Below, piece after piece: positions 63,736-64,000 of a DNA stretch of 64,000 bases (within the stretch, counting starts at the first letter, position 1; every line of letters starts with the position of its first letter). The position numbers were made by a program, and so were the translations under genes. Source of the stretch: an uncultured Pseudomonadota bacterium (GTDB taxonomy: Bacteria > Pseudomonadota > Gammaproteobacteria > Steroidobacterales > Steroidobacteraceae); assembly GCA_903828595.1 (NCBI GenBank), contig CAIKMS010000023.1, positions 62,001-126,000 of the forward strand, read 5' to 3'. The notes below the pieces were generated by a model. The model searched no databases, was not told the origin of the DNA, and was given only the letters and a program-made list of their open reading frames with translations.

Positions 63736-64000
63736 ATGATGATGTTTAAGCGTTCGTTTAACACCCGTAAGTCTTTAACGGTCAGTCTGGCTCTTGCCGC
63801 TACCTTTTGCTTTGCCGGCCAGAGTGTGGCGGCGGACTCGAAGGATGCCGCTAAAGAAGCTAAGTGTTCCTACTCCAGCAAGTTTGTTGAGAAATACAAA
63901 CCCGCCCAGGATGCGGCCGCCAAGGGCGATTGGGCGAGCGTGTTGCCGGCTGCCAAGGACGCGTATGCGGCCGCTAAACTGCCCTGCGAGCAGCTGCTGG
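63736..64000 (+). CDS. Second secreted repeat protein, cut by the window end
   Basis: An open frame of 88 codons that runs off the window. It has a signal peptide (ends near GQSVAA) and a mature start CSYSSKFVEKYKPAQDAAAKGDWASVLPAAKDAYAAAKLPCEQLL. That is the same pattern as in the gene at 62305: Cys, then a KY element, a KGDW or KGDY step, and a second Cys. The two are tandem paralogues. GAGG lies upstream of ATG 63736. Confidence 0.75.
   Translation, partial: MMMFKRSFNTRKSLTVSLALAATFCFAGQSVAADSKDAAKEAKCSYSSKFVEKYKPAQDAAAKGDWASVLPAAKDAYAAAKLPCEQLL

Overview
The window looks like a chromosomal segment of a moderately GC-rich Gammaproteobacterium, probably near the Xanthomonadales/Nevskiales/Steroidobacterales. 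This is inferred from the gene order thrS-infC-rpmI-rplT-pheS-pheT-ihfA-merR-tRNA-Pro, a fused aspartokinase/diaminopimelate decarboxylase, a tonB-exbB-exbD-exbD cluster, and signal peptides, TonB receptors and lipoproteins typical of a Gram-negative envelope. I saw no phage, insertion sequence, CRISPR array or rRNA operon.

Layout. 1-2.1 kb: a single-domain exosortase overlapping a truncated membrane-protein gene, and an MFS carrier. 2.1-9.4 kb: an acyl-CoA ligase, then a probable small-molecule catabolic module (MHS-family carrier, ArgE-like deacylase, NCS1 permease, RidA, DUF1028). 9.5-10.3 kb: a PEP-CTERM protein behind a near-perfect sigma-54 promoter. 10.4-22.6 kb: a beta-1,3-glucan (laminarin-type) utilisation locus made of GH81, a porin and GH17 on one strand, and a LacI regulator, a polyserine-linker lipoprotein, a GH1 beta-glucosidase and a GPH sugar carrier on the other. 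Identical 12-bp palindromes sit upstream of both arms. 22.7-30.5 kb: DUF4236, an M61 peptidase, a TonB-dependent receptor with an unusually short plug, a GT-C glycosyltransferase and an orphan MauE/MauD pair.

30.6-38.2 kb is the conserved translation block, in which infC appears to start at AUC. 38.5-43.8 kb carries an AI-2E-family transporter and a set of beta-keto acid cleavage enzyme, class III aminotransferase and acyl-CoA dehydrogenase that may form one catabolic route. 43.9-51.1 kb holds a small cysteine-rich secreted protein, a PA3496-like protein, the lysAC fusion with asd, a nitronate monooxygenase-like enzyme and metB behind an S-box (SAM-I) riboswitch. 51.1-59.2 kb is mostly branched-chain amino acid biosynthesis (leuB, leuD, leuC, ilvC on the minus strand, ilvD on the plus strand) with an M17 aminopeptidase. 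59.6 kb to the end is the TonB/ExbB/ExbD/ExbD energy module followed by two related secreted repeat proteins, the second cut by the window edge.

The points most worth checking are the glucan regulon with its uncharacterised lipoprotein, the sigma-54/PEP-CTERM link, the S-box in a gammaproteobacterium, the AUC start of infC, the beta-amino acid catabolism hypothesis, the half-plug TonB receptor and the mirror-symmetric cysteine protein. Identifications rest on reading the sequence and remembered family features; no database search was run.
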